This document shows positions 22,086 to 34,090 of a stretch of DNA of 64,000 nt, one piece after another. A program made the translations under genes and the position numbers. Position 1 is the stretch's first letter. Every line of letters begins with the position of its first letter. The stretch is from Diphasiastrum complanatum. Its lineage: Eukaryota; Streptophyta; Lycopodiopsida; Lycopodiales; Lycopodiaceae. Location: contig MU831891.1 of assembly GCA_029204225.1 (NCBI GenBank), positions 1 through 64,000 of the forward strand. Reading direction: 5' to 3'. The notes beneath the pieces are model-generated. The model saw nothing but the letters and a program-made list of their open reading frames with translations, was not told the origin of the DNA and did no database searches.

Positions 22086-23223
22086 TATAGTCTTCCACAG
22101 AGACCAGGGTCTCCCCTACCCCCAACGAGGGTTTCAACTTACTAACGTGGAAAACATGATGAGTTCCAACGTTAGCTGGAAGGTCTAGTTTGTATGCGAC
22201 CTTGTTTATCACTTGGATAACCTTAAAAGGACCGCAATACCTAGGCGCCAACTTTGCACACTTAATAGTTTTCAAGCCCCTAGAGTGACTAGGGACTCTC
22301 AAAAACACCCAGTCGTTGACCATGAATACCTTGTGGTTCCGAGATAGATCAACATAGTGCCTTGCCCTGTTTTGGGCACTTCTTATGCTATCTTTAGCCA
22401 GCTGTAACATTTCTTGCATATCCGCAAGGAAATCAGCTGCGACATGCACCCATAGGTTTTTCATGCCAACACTAATTGGTGATCGAGGTTGAAAACCATA
22501 CATAAGCATGAAAGGGCTGAATCCGGTCACTGAATGTTTTGCACTGTTATATGCAAATTCCACCAGTGGAAGGTACTGTTCCCAATCAGATTGCCGATGG
22601 CCCACATATGCTCGAAGCATATCCTCCATCATCTGATTGGTCCTTTCCGTTTGACCGTCTGATTCTGGATGATCTGTAGAACTCAAACTTAAAGTTGTTT
22701 CCAACTTTTTAAATGCTGCTTGCCAAAAATTCCCAGTTGGGTCACGATCACTGATAATATTGCAAGACAGTGCGCATGGACTATCATGACACTCATGCAA
22801 GATTTGGGCCCTTACAGTGTCATTCTCCAGTACACACACTTTTCCTTTATGAAACAAAATCTTGTTTCGAATTAGGAAATCCGTTTCAGTCTTTCCCTGA
22901 TTCGAGGAATCTTGCAAATCTGAATCGACCCCCGAAAGTACTTGTTGCCAATACTTTCCAAAAAAAGGATCAGACTCATATAGTCCTTGAAGTGATTGAA
23001 ACAACTCTGGTTCTATAATAGTAAAGCACAAGTGATTAATAACCGGTAACCGACTCAAAGCATCCGCTAGAGTATTTTGACTTCCTTTACAATAACGTAT
23101 AGAAAAGTCAAAGATTTGCATCAGCTCAGCCCATCTAGCTTGCCTCCCCTTTAAATCTGTAGCATCACAGAAATATTGAAGAGTCTGATGATCCGTCAAA
23201 ACTTCAAATCTGGCTCCATACAA
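22069..23223 (-). pseudogene. Gypsy-A RNase H end and internally deleted integrase
   Basis: 384 open codons. It opens with the end of RNase H (VLTDHQTLQYFCDATDL, NTLADALSRL). It then jumps from the start of the integrase zinc region (HECHDSPCA) to the middle of the core (SDRDP, NFWQ). Compared with Gypsy-B, about 350 nt (42891-43243 there) are missing, including the rest of the zinc finger and the first catalytic Asp. The catalytic Glu region (HPESDGQTERTN) and the GPY/F module ([19 protein letters not shown]) are intact. Integrase is therefore inactive although the frame is open. Confidence 0.88.
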
Positions 23224-23232
23224 ATAATGTCA

Positions 23233-23607
23233 TCAAATTTTCAAAGAATGAACAATTGCAAACAGTTCCTTCTCATAGGTACAATACCTAGACTGAGAAG
23301 GATTGAGTTTCTTGCTTTCATAAGCCACAGGATGTCCATCCTGCATCAAAACAGCTCCAATAGCATAATCACTGGCATCGGTCCTAACCAGAAAAGTCTT
23401 ATTAGGATCGCCAATGATTAGTATTGGTGCCGAAGTGACACTTTTCTTAAGCAACTCAAAACAATTATTCATATCCTCCGTCCACACCACTAGTGGACTC
23501 TTAGCCCTCCGGCTTAGCTTCTTATAGCCTTTCAAGGCCTGGGTAAGGGGAAATGCCGATCGAGCAAATTGGGAAATATGCCGACGGAAAAATCCCACAA
23601 ACCCCAA
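23233..23607 (-). pseudogene. Gypsy-A RNase H, N-terminal part
   Basis: Encodes [14 protein letters not shown] (RT connection) and the RNase H start with its first Asp (RTDASDYAIGAVLMQDGHP), then YESKKLNPSQSRYCTYEKELFAIVHSLK. A stop near 23233 separates it from the remaining RNase H. Confidence 0.87.
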
Positions 23608-24537
23608 GAAAGACTTGATTTCCTAAACTGTGGTGAGAATAGGCCAATCAATAACCCTCTGGATACGATCAACCTCAATCTCCACCTCCAGTTCGGAAAT
23701 CTTATGCCCAAGTAGGACAATTCCTTAGCAAAAAAGTCACACTTAGACTCCTTGGTAAAGAGCTTTTCCCTTCTTAGAATGTCCAAGACAATCCTAAGAT
23801 GCTCTTTATGTTCCGCCAAAGTCTTACTGAACACTAAGATATTATCTAAGAATACCACTACGAATCTTCCCAAATATGGCTTGAACAAATCGTTCATCAT
23901 TTGTTGGAAAGTTGTCGGTGCATTGGTCAAACCAAAAAGCAACACCAAAAATTCGTAATGACCAAAGCAAGTTCGAAACCCGCTTTTTGGTATATCTTCT
24001 GCCTTAATGCATATCTGATGGTAGCCCGATCTTAGATCTATCTTGGTAAAGTACAGCACCACCAAGATAGTCTATTGGATCATCCATCCGCGGTAGTGGA
24101 TATCTATTCTTAACGGTTACCTTGTTCAATTTCTTATAGTCGACGCAAAACCTTATAGTCTCGTCCTTCTTGGCCACCAGAACCATTGGTGATTCCCAAG
24201 GAGACTTACTAGGTTGTACCCACCCCTTTTTCAGGTAATCATGTAATTGTCTATTTACCTCAGCCTCTTCCAATGCACTCATCCTATAAAGACACTGTGG
24301 GATTGGAATTGCTCCAAGTATTAGGTCAATTTTATGATCAACTGTCCTTTCTGGTGGTAAACCTACAGGAAGGTCTAAAAAAGCATCATTGAATTCCTGC
24401 GTAAGTTCATTATAGGCTTCATATTCTGTAGTGTTATCACTGGGTATATTCATGGCATTTATGTTAAGTTCTTCATCATTGCAGCAAATGATATCATTAT
24501 GAAAACATAAATAAACTTTAAAATCAAAATTCTTCAT
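23532..24537 (-). pseudogene. Gypsy-A reverse transcriptase
   Basis: Two overlapping frames (24004-24537 and 23532-24065) together cover RT. Visible are [11 protein letters not shown], the [20 protein letters not shown] entry, [20 protein letters not shown] and LRSGYHQI. The active site reads FLDN (AAT at 23841-23843), where Gypsy-B keeps FLDD. The frameshift near 24040 and the Asp-to-Asn change inactivate it. Confidence 0.9.
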
Positions 24538-24808
24538 AATAGAATTAAGTTCCTATTTAGAATAAGGGTTAACATTTTTAGTGTCAACACTTAAACTAGC
24601 CTTGATCTTAATTAAAGAATTCTCATGCATAAAAGATAAAGATTTCTCAACAAAATCAATTCTCAATGATTTGTTCTTATCAAAATGCCATTATTGCCCA
24701 AGAACAATATCTACATTAGCTAATTGAACAACATGGAATTCTAGTTTTTCAGAATAATCCTGAATGTGCAATTCTACATCGAAAACAATAAAATCCATCA
24801 AATCGGAA
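24538..24808 (-). pseudogene. Gypsy-A protease-RT spacer
   Basis: No open frame on the minus strand. By position it is the C-terminal half of the protease and the linker before RT. Too decayed to assign residues. Confidence 0.55.
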
Positions 24809-25946
24809 TTACTTCCCAATGCCATTGTCACACGGTATTTTTTTCTCATTTTTTTTGGTAGGAAGGTTTAGCCTCTGTACCAAATTTACATCAATAAAGT
24901 TACGAGTGGATCTCGTGTCAAAAAGAACATTAACAACTTGATCATTAACTTTATCTTTAATGCAAATAAGGTCATTAGGACCAAAAACTAAAGAACTAAG
25001 GAAACAAACATCCATCTCACTACTTCGAGATAGATTACCTGAAGTTGAAGCTTGTTTTTTGACGCAATCACGTGCAAGGTGACCCTCGCCATTGCACTTG
25101 AAGCATAGATTCTTCTTACGAGCTTCAGCTTTATCATTGCCACCATGATGATTTTTAAAGTTTTTCTTGGTTTTCTTAGGATTGTTGGAATTGGGATGTG
25201 TTTCATTAACAACTTCCATATCCTTCCTCTTAAATTGAAAAACTTTTTTCCACTCATTAGGCTGTTGACCCCTAGGTGGCTTAAGTGTGTCATCAAAGTA
25301 TTTTGCAGCCCTAATAGCATCTTCTAGGGTTTTTGGATGGTTCCTAAGAACATCCACTTGATAATCTTTTGGTAACCCATCAATAAACATTAACATTTGT
25401 ACCTTAGGCGGAATATCACTATAAAGTGGATTCAGGTACTCATGAGAATCTTGAATAAATTGTTCCAAACCTTTATTCATGGTTAGATGACTCAACTTTT
25501 GGAAGTGTTCATAGTCATCTAAAAGTGGTAAAAAAATAATCCCTAAAAAGCTTGCAAAAATCATCCCATGTACAAGGTTGATTGCCCTTTGCAACTAAGT
25601 CATCCCACCAAACTAGGACTCTTCCTTCAAGGAACATGGTGACAGTGGATAACTTCTCAGATTCAGGGAATTGGTTCATGGCAAAGTATTTGTTCCAAAC
25701 ATTTAGCCAAGAACTTACCACTTGTAAGTTCCTATATTTCTTCTCCCCCTTAAACACTTTTACAGGAGGTGGAATTACATGCTTCTTTTGATTGGCTAAC
25801 CTAGACTCTAAGTCTTGGTTTCTTTGATTAGTTTCAAGAAGTTGCTTATTAGTGGCTTGAATTTGTTGGTATAAAAGTTCAAGAGCTTGTGCCACATTGG
25901 ATGAGTTTGATAGATCAAATGTTGGGTTTTCATTGGTTTGATCCAT
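24809..25946 (-). pseudogene. Gypsy-A gag and protease
   Basis: 25515-25946 is the gag N-terminal half, starting MDQTNENPTF (ATG 25946), with a helical Gln-rich segment and the retrotransposon-gag WW/W core (FLEGRVLVWWDDLVAKG). After a frameshift, 24809-25594 carries the gag end, a basic region, an intact CCHC knuckle (CFKCNGEGHLARDC) and the protease start. The protease motif is DTRS in place of DTGS (AGA at 24911-24913), so the protease should be inactive. Confidence 0.9.
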
Positions 25947-26985
25947 TGGGGTTGCTTGTGTGTTTTCCTATTATGCAAATACAACAACACGTGCTCAAAT
26001 TAGAATGATAGAAATGCTTCAATTGTTACATCCAATGCAAATAAAAGGCATTTACTTCTATTCATTCAATCTTATTGTTTGTAAGCTCAATCCAAGCCTA
26101 CTATTTGCAAGCTTAATCCTTGCTTAAGAGGAAAACAACAAGAAGCTACATTTGCCTTAATCAAAAGCAAAAATGAAAACCAAATCTTTATGTAAACTTC
26201 AATTAACTAATCCAAGCTAATGTTTACATAAAGTTTCCATTCCCATTTCAATTCCATTTGTCATTTCAAAAGCAACCAAGTTTTTCACATTTCTCACTAT
26301 TCTAGATTTCCAAAGCCAAGAAACTAGTGTCTAGAAATGGATAACTAATGAAGCTTTATGAAAACTTCGATTTTCAGATCTGATTTTCAGATTTACAGGT
26401 CTGAAAATCAGAACTTCAAAATGACAAAAAATAGAATTTCAAAACTTGTTTTATGCACAAAGTTACAGTACCATTCCCTTCCTACATTGCCATCTTCATG
26501 AAACTAGGAGATAGAAAGGTGTAACTAATGAAGTTTGAATGAAAACTTCACTTTTCAGATCTGATTTTTCAGATTTACAGGTCTGAAAATAAGAACTTCA
26601 AAATGAAAATTAGAACTTCAAACACTTCATTTATGCCAAAAAAAAACACTAGTTTTGATCAAAACACAAAGCTAGAATCAATCTTTTTGCCAAAAAAAGT
26701 TTGTGTATGTAGAGGAAGACTTCCTCTACCCATTCCACAAATCTTTTTTCAGAACTTTTAAAAACCCAAAGCCCACTTTAAAACTTCTCTAACATGATAA
26801 AAAATCAACCCCTAAACAATTCTATAAGCATCACTACTCTCTTCCAAAGAGAACTAGATTCATTGGGTACTTCAACTACAAGCTTCCTACAACTAGAAAA
26901 GCCTATAATCTTCCCCAAAAAAAAATTTAGTTGGTGATCTTAATAGAACTTGAAGAAGGTTAGAAAGGTTACCATCCTTTGTCTA
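25947..26985 (-). other. Gypsy-A leader with ~180-bp imperfect repeat and hairpins
   Basis: Untranslated region between PBS and gag. About 26310-26460 and 26490-26640 are imperfect tandem copies. Each contains a TTTTCAGATCTG / CAGGTCTGAAAA arrangement, and in the first a perfect 10-bp stem (26382-26391 with 26400-26409, 8-nt loop). Such stems in a leader are candidates for packaging or dimerisation signals. Confidence 0.6.
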
Positions 26986-26997
26986 GCTCTGATACCA
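26986..26997 (-). other. Gypsy-A primer binding site
   Basis: The minus strand reads TGGTATCAGAGC, one base from the LTR end. It is the same initiator-Met type as in the copia elements. Confidence 0.92.
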
Positions 26998-26998
26998 C

Positions 26999-28041
26999 TT
27001 TTACAAGTAGAGGTGAGGAAGTCCTCCAAATCCAAAGTAGAGCCTCCAAATGTCCTCCAAGCAACTTGCAAGCTTCAAGATGCTCCCCAACTCCAAGCTA
27101 GGATGCCTTCACTTGCAAGTAAGGATCTGCAAGCCTCCAAGGATCTCTCCCCCACCTGTGTCCCTACTCTTTAAACACAAAGATAGATAACAAGCTGGCC
27201 TCAAGTATTCACCACCCAATCATAGCTAGATCCAAGCTCCAAGCAAGACCTATGTAGCACCCTCTTGCTAACCATAAACAAATCACAAGCATACCACAAC
27301 ACTCCATAGCATACTCAAGATCCAAACCCTACTTATGTCCCATACCATAAGCACTCTACACACTAGTAGCAACACTAGAGCATAAGCAAAGCAAACAAGA
27401 GAGATCTCCCTCTCCCAATGGACGCCCTACTACCCTCATATAGATGGCCCATGGACCCCTCCAATGCACTATGGAGTTCCATGCTCATCCAATGAGAGAG
27501 AGAGAAGCCTAGGGGAGTTAAAGAATCTCCAAGAGCCTCCATAGGCTTATGGAATGTCAAGAGACTCCTTCCATAACCTATGACTCTTTGAATGCCTTTG
27601 TTGTGGGAGTTGGGAACTCAATGGACACTTTAGAGGGGCGCCCTCCTACTAGGTCCCATTGCCCAAGTTGTGCAAGTATACTTTGGTCCTAGACCAATAA
27701 AGTGATATGGTTCAAGGTTGAGGCCCAAGGTTTAGAAAAATAGTCATCCAATGACTTTCTAACACTTCTCTAGGTTCCATACCTCCATCCAAGGCATAAA
27801 CACCTACCTGCCCTTAACCAAGGACACTAGTACCTTAATCTAAGACACCTACCCTTAATACTAAGGGTACCCCTTATCCAAGGGTCACGTGACTCCATAC
27901 CTCCAACTAAGGTATAGTTACTTGCATGTCCTTATCCAAGGGCACATACCCTTAATCCTAAGGGTACCTTGACATTTAGCCCCCAACACTAAATGGACTA
28001 TTAAGGGTCTGAAGTACTGCTAGTTACATAGGTATGTAACA
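26999..28041 (-). repeat. Gypsy-A 5' LTR (1043 bp)
   Basis: Same sequence as 20785-21865 with scattered substitutions and a ~36-bp deletion. The minus strand starts TGTTACATACC. Confidence 0.92.
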
Positions 28042-28046
28042 ACTTT

Positions 28047-28149
28047 GGTGCGAAGTTTATTTGGTGACATGAAGTTCAGACAAAAAGTTGTATTTTTCTC
28101 TTTCGAGAAGTTACTTCATGTTATGTTATGCATTTTCATATAAGGAGGG
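28047..28149 (+). other. Copia-C 3' internal end and polypurine tract
   Basis: Remaining Copia-C interior after the Gypsy-A insertion. It ends in AAGGAGGG (28142-28149) just before the 3' LTR, the copia PPT. Confidence 0.8.
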
Positions 28150-28628
28150 TGTTGGAATGTAAATGGAATTGATTACATTACCATAGATTACTTTGACCCA
28201 AAAGGTTGAGAGTTGTGTAACCATGGTCATTTATTATATTAGGCCCACTAAACTTAGAGTTGACTAAGTTAGGATGAAATTAACTTGGTAGGGACTCATG
28301 GGTCCACTAGGCCTAATTGTGACATTGAGTACCCCAACTTGACATATTGGAAGTACCTTAGTCTTTCTATGTAACTTATAGAAAATTGGATAGTCAATAG
28401 TCAAGTAGTTGGATAGCCAATAGTCATGAAGTTGGATAGCCATCTTGGACTATATATATATGTGCATCCCATTTGTATGAGACACTTTTGTAAGCGATAC
28501 TGACTATTCTCCTTGGTTGTCCACAAGGTTCTACAAGAGGGTTTCTAGCCATCTCTCTCTTTCTTTTGAGAATGCTTCGTGTGATTGAATAGTTAAGATT
28601 CTGGATCCTTAAGCTTCTATTTCCTACA
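28150..28628 (+). repeat. Copia-C 3' LTR (479 bp)
   Basis: Starts TGTTGGAATG, ends TTCCTACA, and is followed by the AAGTA target duplicate at 28629-28633. Confidence 0.94.
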
Positions 28629-28633
28629 AAGTA

Positions 28634-29939
28634 GTAGCAAAGGCAAGATTTCTCTCACGAAGAGCCTGAGCACACTAAGGAACATCCAAAATCCATGGAA
28701 CACTAGAACAATTTCGTCAATTTTGAGAGGCTAAAAATATCATCGCAGGCTGGCGAGGATGGGTGACTTTGCCGGAGGATGATAAGGTTTGGAGGGAGTG
28801 GGGTAAACCACTCAAGACCCTGAGGGCAAGGAAAACCAAGGACAACCACATGGTGGAGGAAATAAATGATGAAAAAGATTGTTGGAGGGCGATACCTGCC
28901 GCCCTACACAGAGATGTTGAACAAGTAGCAGTTTGTGGAGTTAGAGTTTGTTGCATCCTATATTGTACACCGTTTTTGGGGAAGAATGATGATGGATTCC
29001 TTGTGCTGTAATAGCTGTTACAAGATCTATAATCTAGAATGCTTGATGCAATTTTGCTTGTGTTGTTGTGTTGTAATTGTGGTCATATCTCTTACTTTCA
29101 TGACACAAGTGATGATTATGTAAGACAATCTGAGCATGGTTTTATATAGTTCTTTGTAGAACATAATGTCTTGTTGTCTACTGAGACCAGGTGAGAATAA
29201 AATTGATGTTAGAGTTATTCTAGAGATGGAGTAGTAAGAGGCTAAGACTATTAGGTCCCTGGTTGAGGATCTATCAAGTTAACTGTGAGATAGTAACTGA
29301 AGTGATGCTTTGAAATATGACAAGATGGAAGGTACATGGGTGGTGAAATGTATGCATGCATGAGTGAAGGTCGTGAGGACTGGTTGAACGATAGCTTGGA
29401 ATAGAGAGAGTTTTATAAATGCCCTTGTGTGAAATGGGAATCAGAAGAGGTTCAATGGGGAGAGCTATAACATCCAACACACCAAGATAGAAGAGAGAGA
29501 AACAACTTTCTGCTTTTATCCATGTATGCAAAGTCCAGTTGTGAGAGAGAAGTAGACCTATCGTGGGATTAGGTTTATTGCATGCAGAGAGGGGGCTTGG
29601 TGATTGGCTGACGAGACAATTACAACATTAGCTAGTCGGGGTTGAATACAAAGTTTTGAAATGCACTGTTTTGTGAACAACATAGTCATCGGGGTAGCTG
29701 AGTTGGTCAGGGAGTTTTGATCTTGACTACATATGCTTAGGAGTTGTTGTCAGTGAACAGAGGCAAGTATGGGGCAAAAATTCACTGCTACATGGGATCA
29801 TGTATTTATACTTGTGCATAGTTTACTTTTATATTGTGGTGTTGAGTTTGATCTTGCCTTTGTGTTTAAACACTGGAGATTGGTGTTGTAGCGTACTTGC
29901 ATCACATTTTCATACCTTTTTTTCTGAAGAGGTTTTACT
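28634..29939. other. Intergenic or intronic DNA without recognised feature
   Basis: No coding motif or repeat partner recognised. It could be intron or upstream region of the ASCC1-like gene that follows. Confidence 0.45.
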
Positions 29940-30567
29940 CATAGTTGCACAGAATCGTGTTTCTGGGAGGAGACGTTTCGGAAACCGCGTTTTTGAGAAA
30001 CGTGTTTCTCTTCCCAGAATCGCAAAAAAAAAAAAAAAAATTAATTTATTTTTTTTTTTGGAAAAATTGCTTATGGCTGAAATTTTTTTAGGGGATCAAT
30101 GGTCTCTGGTTTTCAATAAATGCTCAGGGGGTTCGGGGGGCGGTAGCCCCTCGGTGGGGAGTTTGGGGGGCAACGCCCCCCAACGACAGGGTCCGGAGGC
30201 TGCCGGTAGACCCCGGCCTCGATGGTAAGGCCTCTTCATGACTTGGCCTGCCAACTCCCTGAGCAAAAACACACTTACTTGGACCATCTGTGATCGTAAC
30301 AGACATGCTAGAGGTTAGTTTTAATTTTTTTACCCTTAACAAAACCCAACATGGATTAATGCACCTGAATTGGACCATCCTGCACCTGAAACAGTCAGTA
30401 AATTACACAATAATTATGCTCTTAATTAGAGATTTCACCTGATACCCATATTGCACAAAAAAAAAACCAAAAAACAAAAAAAAATTAAAAATAAAGGTTT
30501 CTGAAAAAAAATTCCATATTTCCAAAACGCATTTCTGAATGCGTTTCTGGAACGCAATGCAACTATG
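29940..30567. mobile_element. MITE-like element A with CATAGTTGC terminal inverted repeats
   Basis: The left end CATAGTTGCACAGAATCG is the inverse of the right end (…GCAATGCAACTATG). Subterminal GTTTCTG/CAGAAAC and near-palindromes of AAACGCGTTT lie inside each terminus. The interior has poly-A and poly-T runs (30007-30058) and a GC-rich block (30121-30230). No coding capacity. No clear target duplication was found, so the superfamily is unassigned. Confidence 0.6.
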
Positions 30568-31017
30568 GAACTTTTACTTCCAATCTCAATCATCAAATAA
30601 TATTTCTCAAGAGTAATAATTTCCTATTATTCATCAGAAGTTAAAGCGTATAATTCGTTTTATGCAGTATTATATTTGGAGAATTATAGATTACTACCCA
30701 TCACCGAACCCCATGATTGGAGGCTGGAATTGTTTGATGCTACTTCAATTTTCTTTTCACTATTTGCTTAAAGAAGTCCGTTTTATGGCGTTTTATTTAT
30801 AATCATGATTCTGATTGTTTGCTTATCCCAAGTAAGAAATTGAAGCTTGATATAGTCTACTTGATGATCTTGTTTTTTTTTGTGGTTTTTGCCCTCACAA
30901 AGTGCCAGTTAAATCTACCAAGCCTAAAGAACATCAATTTTGATTATGGCATTCAAAAAAACATCGGTTGACATGTTCCTGCATCTCACATGTTGTTAGC
31001 CCCACCAAAAAATGCAG

Positions 31018-31127
31018 ATCATCTGGAAAAGTCCATCTTCATAAGTCCAGAAACATTCCATTTGACCCTGCTCATGCTTCGACTGCATAGCGAAGAGCGT
31101 ATAAAGGCTGCTGCTGAAGTGCTGCAG
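31018..31127 (+). CDS. ASCC1/LigT-like 2H phosphoesterase, internal exon
   Basis: Encodes KSIFISPETFHLTLLMLRLH followed by EERIKAAAEVLQ. The FHLTL stretch is one of the paired H-x-T/S motifs of the 2H phosphoesterase (LigT/AKAP7-like) fold, and the arrangement matches plant homologues of activating signal cointegrator 1 complex subunit 1. The donor (CAG^GTCAGT at 31127/31128) is in phase with the next exon. The start after TGCAG (31013-31017) is my choice of acceptor and less certain. Earlier exons were not found. Confidence 0.75.
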
Positions 31128-31227
31128 GTCAGTCTTGCAATTGTATCCATGGTACTTGATGTGTGCATTAGTTAAAGACTCTGTGTCCGTGGGACATAAT
31201 TTTGTTGATCGTTCTCAACTTCTGCAG

Positions 31228-31293
31228 AGAGCTTTACCACAAGTTTATTCTGCTTTGGAGGGGCGTTCTGTTGCTATCAATATCAAAGGACTG
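31228..31293 (+). CDS. ASCC1/LigT-like 2H phosphoesterase, following exon
   Basis: A 22-codon exon, RALPQVYSALEGRSVAINIK then GL, between TTCTGCAG^ and ^GTAAAA. Both borders are codon-phase 0 and join cleanly to the previous exon. In plant ASCC1-like proteins the HLTL helix region is followed by a helix of this kind and an 'ALENRPVxIxLKGL'-type strand. The rest of the gene (second HxT motif, C-terminus) was not found downstream in the window. Introns may be long, or the copy may be partial. Confidence 0.75.
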
Positions 31294-31377
31294 GTAAAAT
31301 CTCTCGATTTTTTTCATCCTCGGAATTTTGTGATACAAGAAATTTCCAGTGCATCAACTAAAAAAAATGAATCGAAG

Positions 31378-31694
31378 CATAGTTGCACTCCCATTTCAGA
31401 AACGTGTTTCTCAGCAACTTTTTTTTATTTATTTTTTATTTTTGTGGGCAATATGGGTATCAGATTAAAGCTCTCATTATGGGCATTGCATTTCTATAGG
31501 TTGCCAAGTGTTTTGGTTACAGTTGGGGGTCCAGTTTAGGTGTGGCAATCCTTGTTTAGGCCTAGTTTAGGGCAATTTTAGGGCAAATATAAATGTATAT
31601 ATATGTATTGTTTTTCTTTTTTGGCACGATTCTGCTCCTAGAAACGCGTTTCTGAGAACGTTTTTGCCTAGAAACGCGTTTCTGAGCAACTATG
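31378..31694. mobile_element. MITE-like element B, same family as element A
   Basis: Begins CATAGTTGCACTCCC and ends GAGCAACTATG, the same terminal nonamer in inverse as element A. Two perfect AAACGCGTTTCTGAG copies lie near the right end (31640-31690). It sits in the intron after the 22-codon ASCC1-like exon. 317 bp, no coding potential. Confidence 0.6.
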
Positions 31695-32958
31695 AAATTT
31701 ATGAAAGGTAGATTTGCACTATTACTCCTTAACTTAGAATCTCTCCCAGAATAGTCCCACATGTAAAGGCTTTTTTTTTTTCCCAACTGGCCATCGTTTT
31801 CTGGATATATAGAGGGGCCATGAGACTTATGAACATGACAACCTAATTTCTCTCTAAAGAAGGGCTTTGAGTTTTCAGCCTGAATTGCTGAATCCATCCT
31901 CCTTGATTTGCTGACACTGAAACAGCAATAGAAGACAGGTGCTATGATATTGAAAAGGCAAGATAGTGTTTGAAAATGAAGTTTTACAAATTTAATCAAT
32001 GAGATGACAAATGTTGCTTTTTCTTTAACGTTTCTTACATTGGGGCTCTATTGGAAGATCATGCAATATGTTTAGTGTGTTGAAGCAGGTCTTGGTTCTG
32101 CTCAATACAGGATTTGACATGTTACTTTGGGGTCAGTTGTCTCTCTATTTTGTAAGCTTGTCATCCAAACGATAAGTCTTGTTTTTGGACAACTAAATAA
32201 TGTTATAGTGCATCAGTAAGCAGAGATCTGAAAGTAAGATATGCGTGGCTGAGGATATTATGATGTGTTGTCACCCGGTGCTTTATTTGTTTGAATGCCT
32301 TGAGTATATGATTTTGATAAGGATCCAGTTTGGCTACACAATCCACTGTGACAAACCAAAATCATTCAAGTACATATGTCACCTTTGGGTGGGATGTGAA
32401 AGTTATCGGAGCTTTTGTATACTCTGCTCGTTTGTTGGTTTCATTTTGAGTCTTTTGTGTGCTTTTTGAGACTGCCTCAACAGAAGGGCTCCTCTGTAGG
32501 GGATCACTACCAGGGAGTCTAATGGTCAGTGATTCCCTGTTTTCTTTTCAGAGAGTCATCAATTTTTTGGACTCACCGTTTTTCCCACATATTCTTGATG
32601 CTCATTGCTCTGCTTTATCATGTTGACAATCTTATGAATCATTGTTGCTTCTCTAACTCAGTCCATGAATGCCATATTTTTATAGTCTATGTGTTGACGT
32701 TTTGCTACCAGCTCCTAGTATTTTGCACTTTTATCCCATCAATTCATTTTGGTGAATGGCAAAGAGCAAACTGAATTTGATGCGGTGATCAAGGCTCAGG
32801 AAGATGAGTAGATGAAATGTTAGTGAGCTTGCATAGAGATATTGCACCTTATAAAGGCTTGCACCAGGTGAGCCCTATGCAGGTCCGATTACAATACACT
32901 TGCATTTATTAGCGCTTTAGCATTCAACATTATCATTAAATATACATGAGAGATGTTC

Positions 32959-32960
<2 letters not shown>
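31695..32960. other. Presumed intron or intergenic DNA
   Basis: No exon of the ASCC1-like gene or other coding motif could be identified here. Confidence 0.4.
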
Positions 32961-33038
<78 letters not shown>

Positions 33039-33050
33039 AAGAAAGAAAGT
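32961..33050 (+). repeat. Compound microsatellite (TG)n(GA)n(GAAA)n
   Basis: About 14 TG units, then about 21 GA units, then about four GAAA units. Open frames reading VCVCV and REREREK are artefacts of this repeat. Confidence 0.97.
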
Positions 33051-33180
33051 AATGTCTTTTCCATGCCAAAAGGCATATAAGACTGGAGAGGTAGTACAAC
33101 AGAGTAAATGGAACTCGGACGGAGCAGTGCCGTCAACAGAAAACTAGACTAAAACTAAAACGTAAATCGCTATGTAAAAG

Positions 33181-34090
<910 letters not shown>

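Larger units (their letters stand above)
20785..28041 (-). mobile_element. Gypsy-A: reverse-strand Ty3/gypsy chromovirus nested in Copia-C
   Basis: Direct-repeat LTRs (20785-21865 and 26999-28041) bound a gag-protease-RT-RNase H-integrase-chromodomain set read on the minus strand. The PBS (26986-26997) and PPT (21866-21878) sit where expected for minus orientation. The candidate target duplicate is ACTTC (20780-20784) against ACTTT (28042-28046), a four-of-five match. All coding parts carry frameshifts, and part of the integrase core is deleted. Confidence 0.93.
15855..28628 (+). mobile_element. Copia-C: plus-strand copia element split by Gypsy-A
   Basis: LTRs at 15855-16335 and 28150-28628 are flanked by a perfect 5-bp direct repeat AAGTA (15850-15854 and 28629-28633). 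A PBS follows the left LTR and a PPT precedes the right. The LTRs differ at about 5% of sites by eye, so it is older than Copia-A. The interior carries gag, protease and integrase, lacks most of RT and RNase H, and is interrupted by a 7.3-kb chromovirus (20785-28041). Confidence 0.93.

Noticed and set aside
20785..28041. Endogenous pararetrovirus (caulimovirid) instead of gypsy
   Set aside because: LTRs, PBS, PPT, integrase and chromodomain are all present, and no movement or coat protein is seen.
30121..30378. Small Gly/Pro-rich coding genes in the GC-rich block
   Set aside because: Frames come from G and C runs inside a MITE-like element with no conserved motif.
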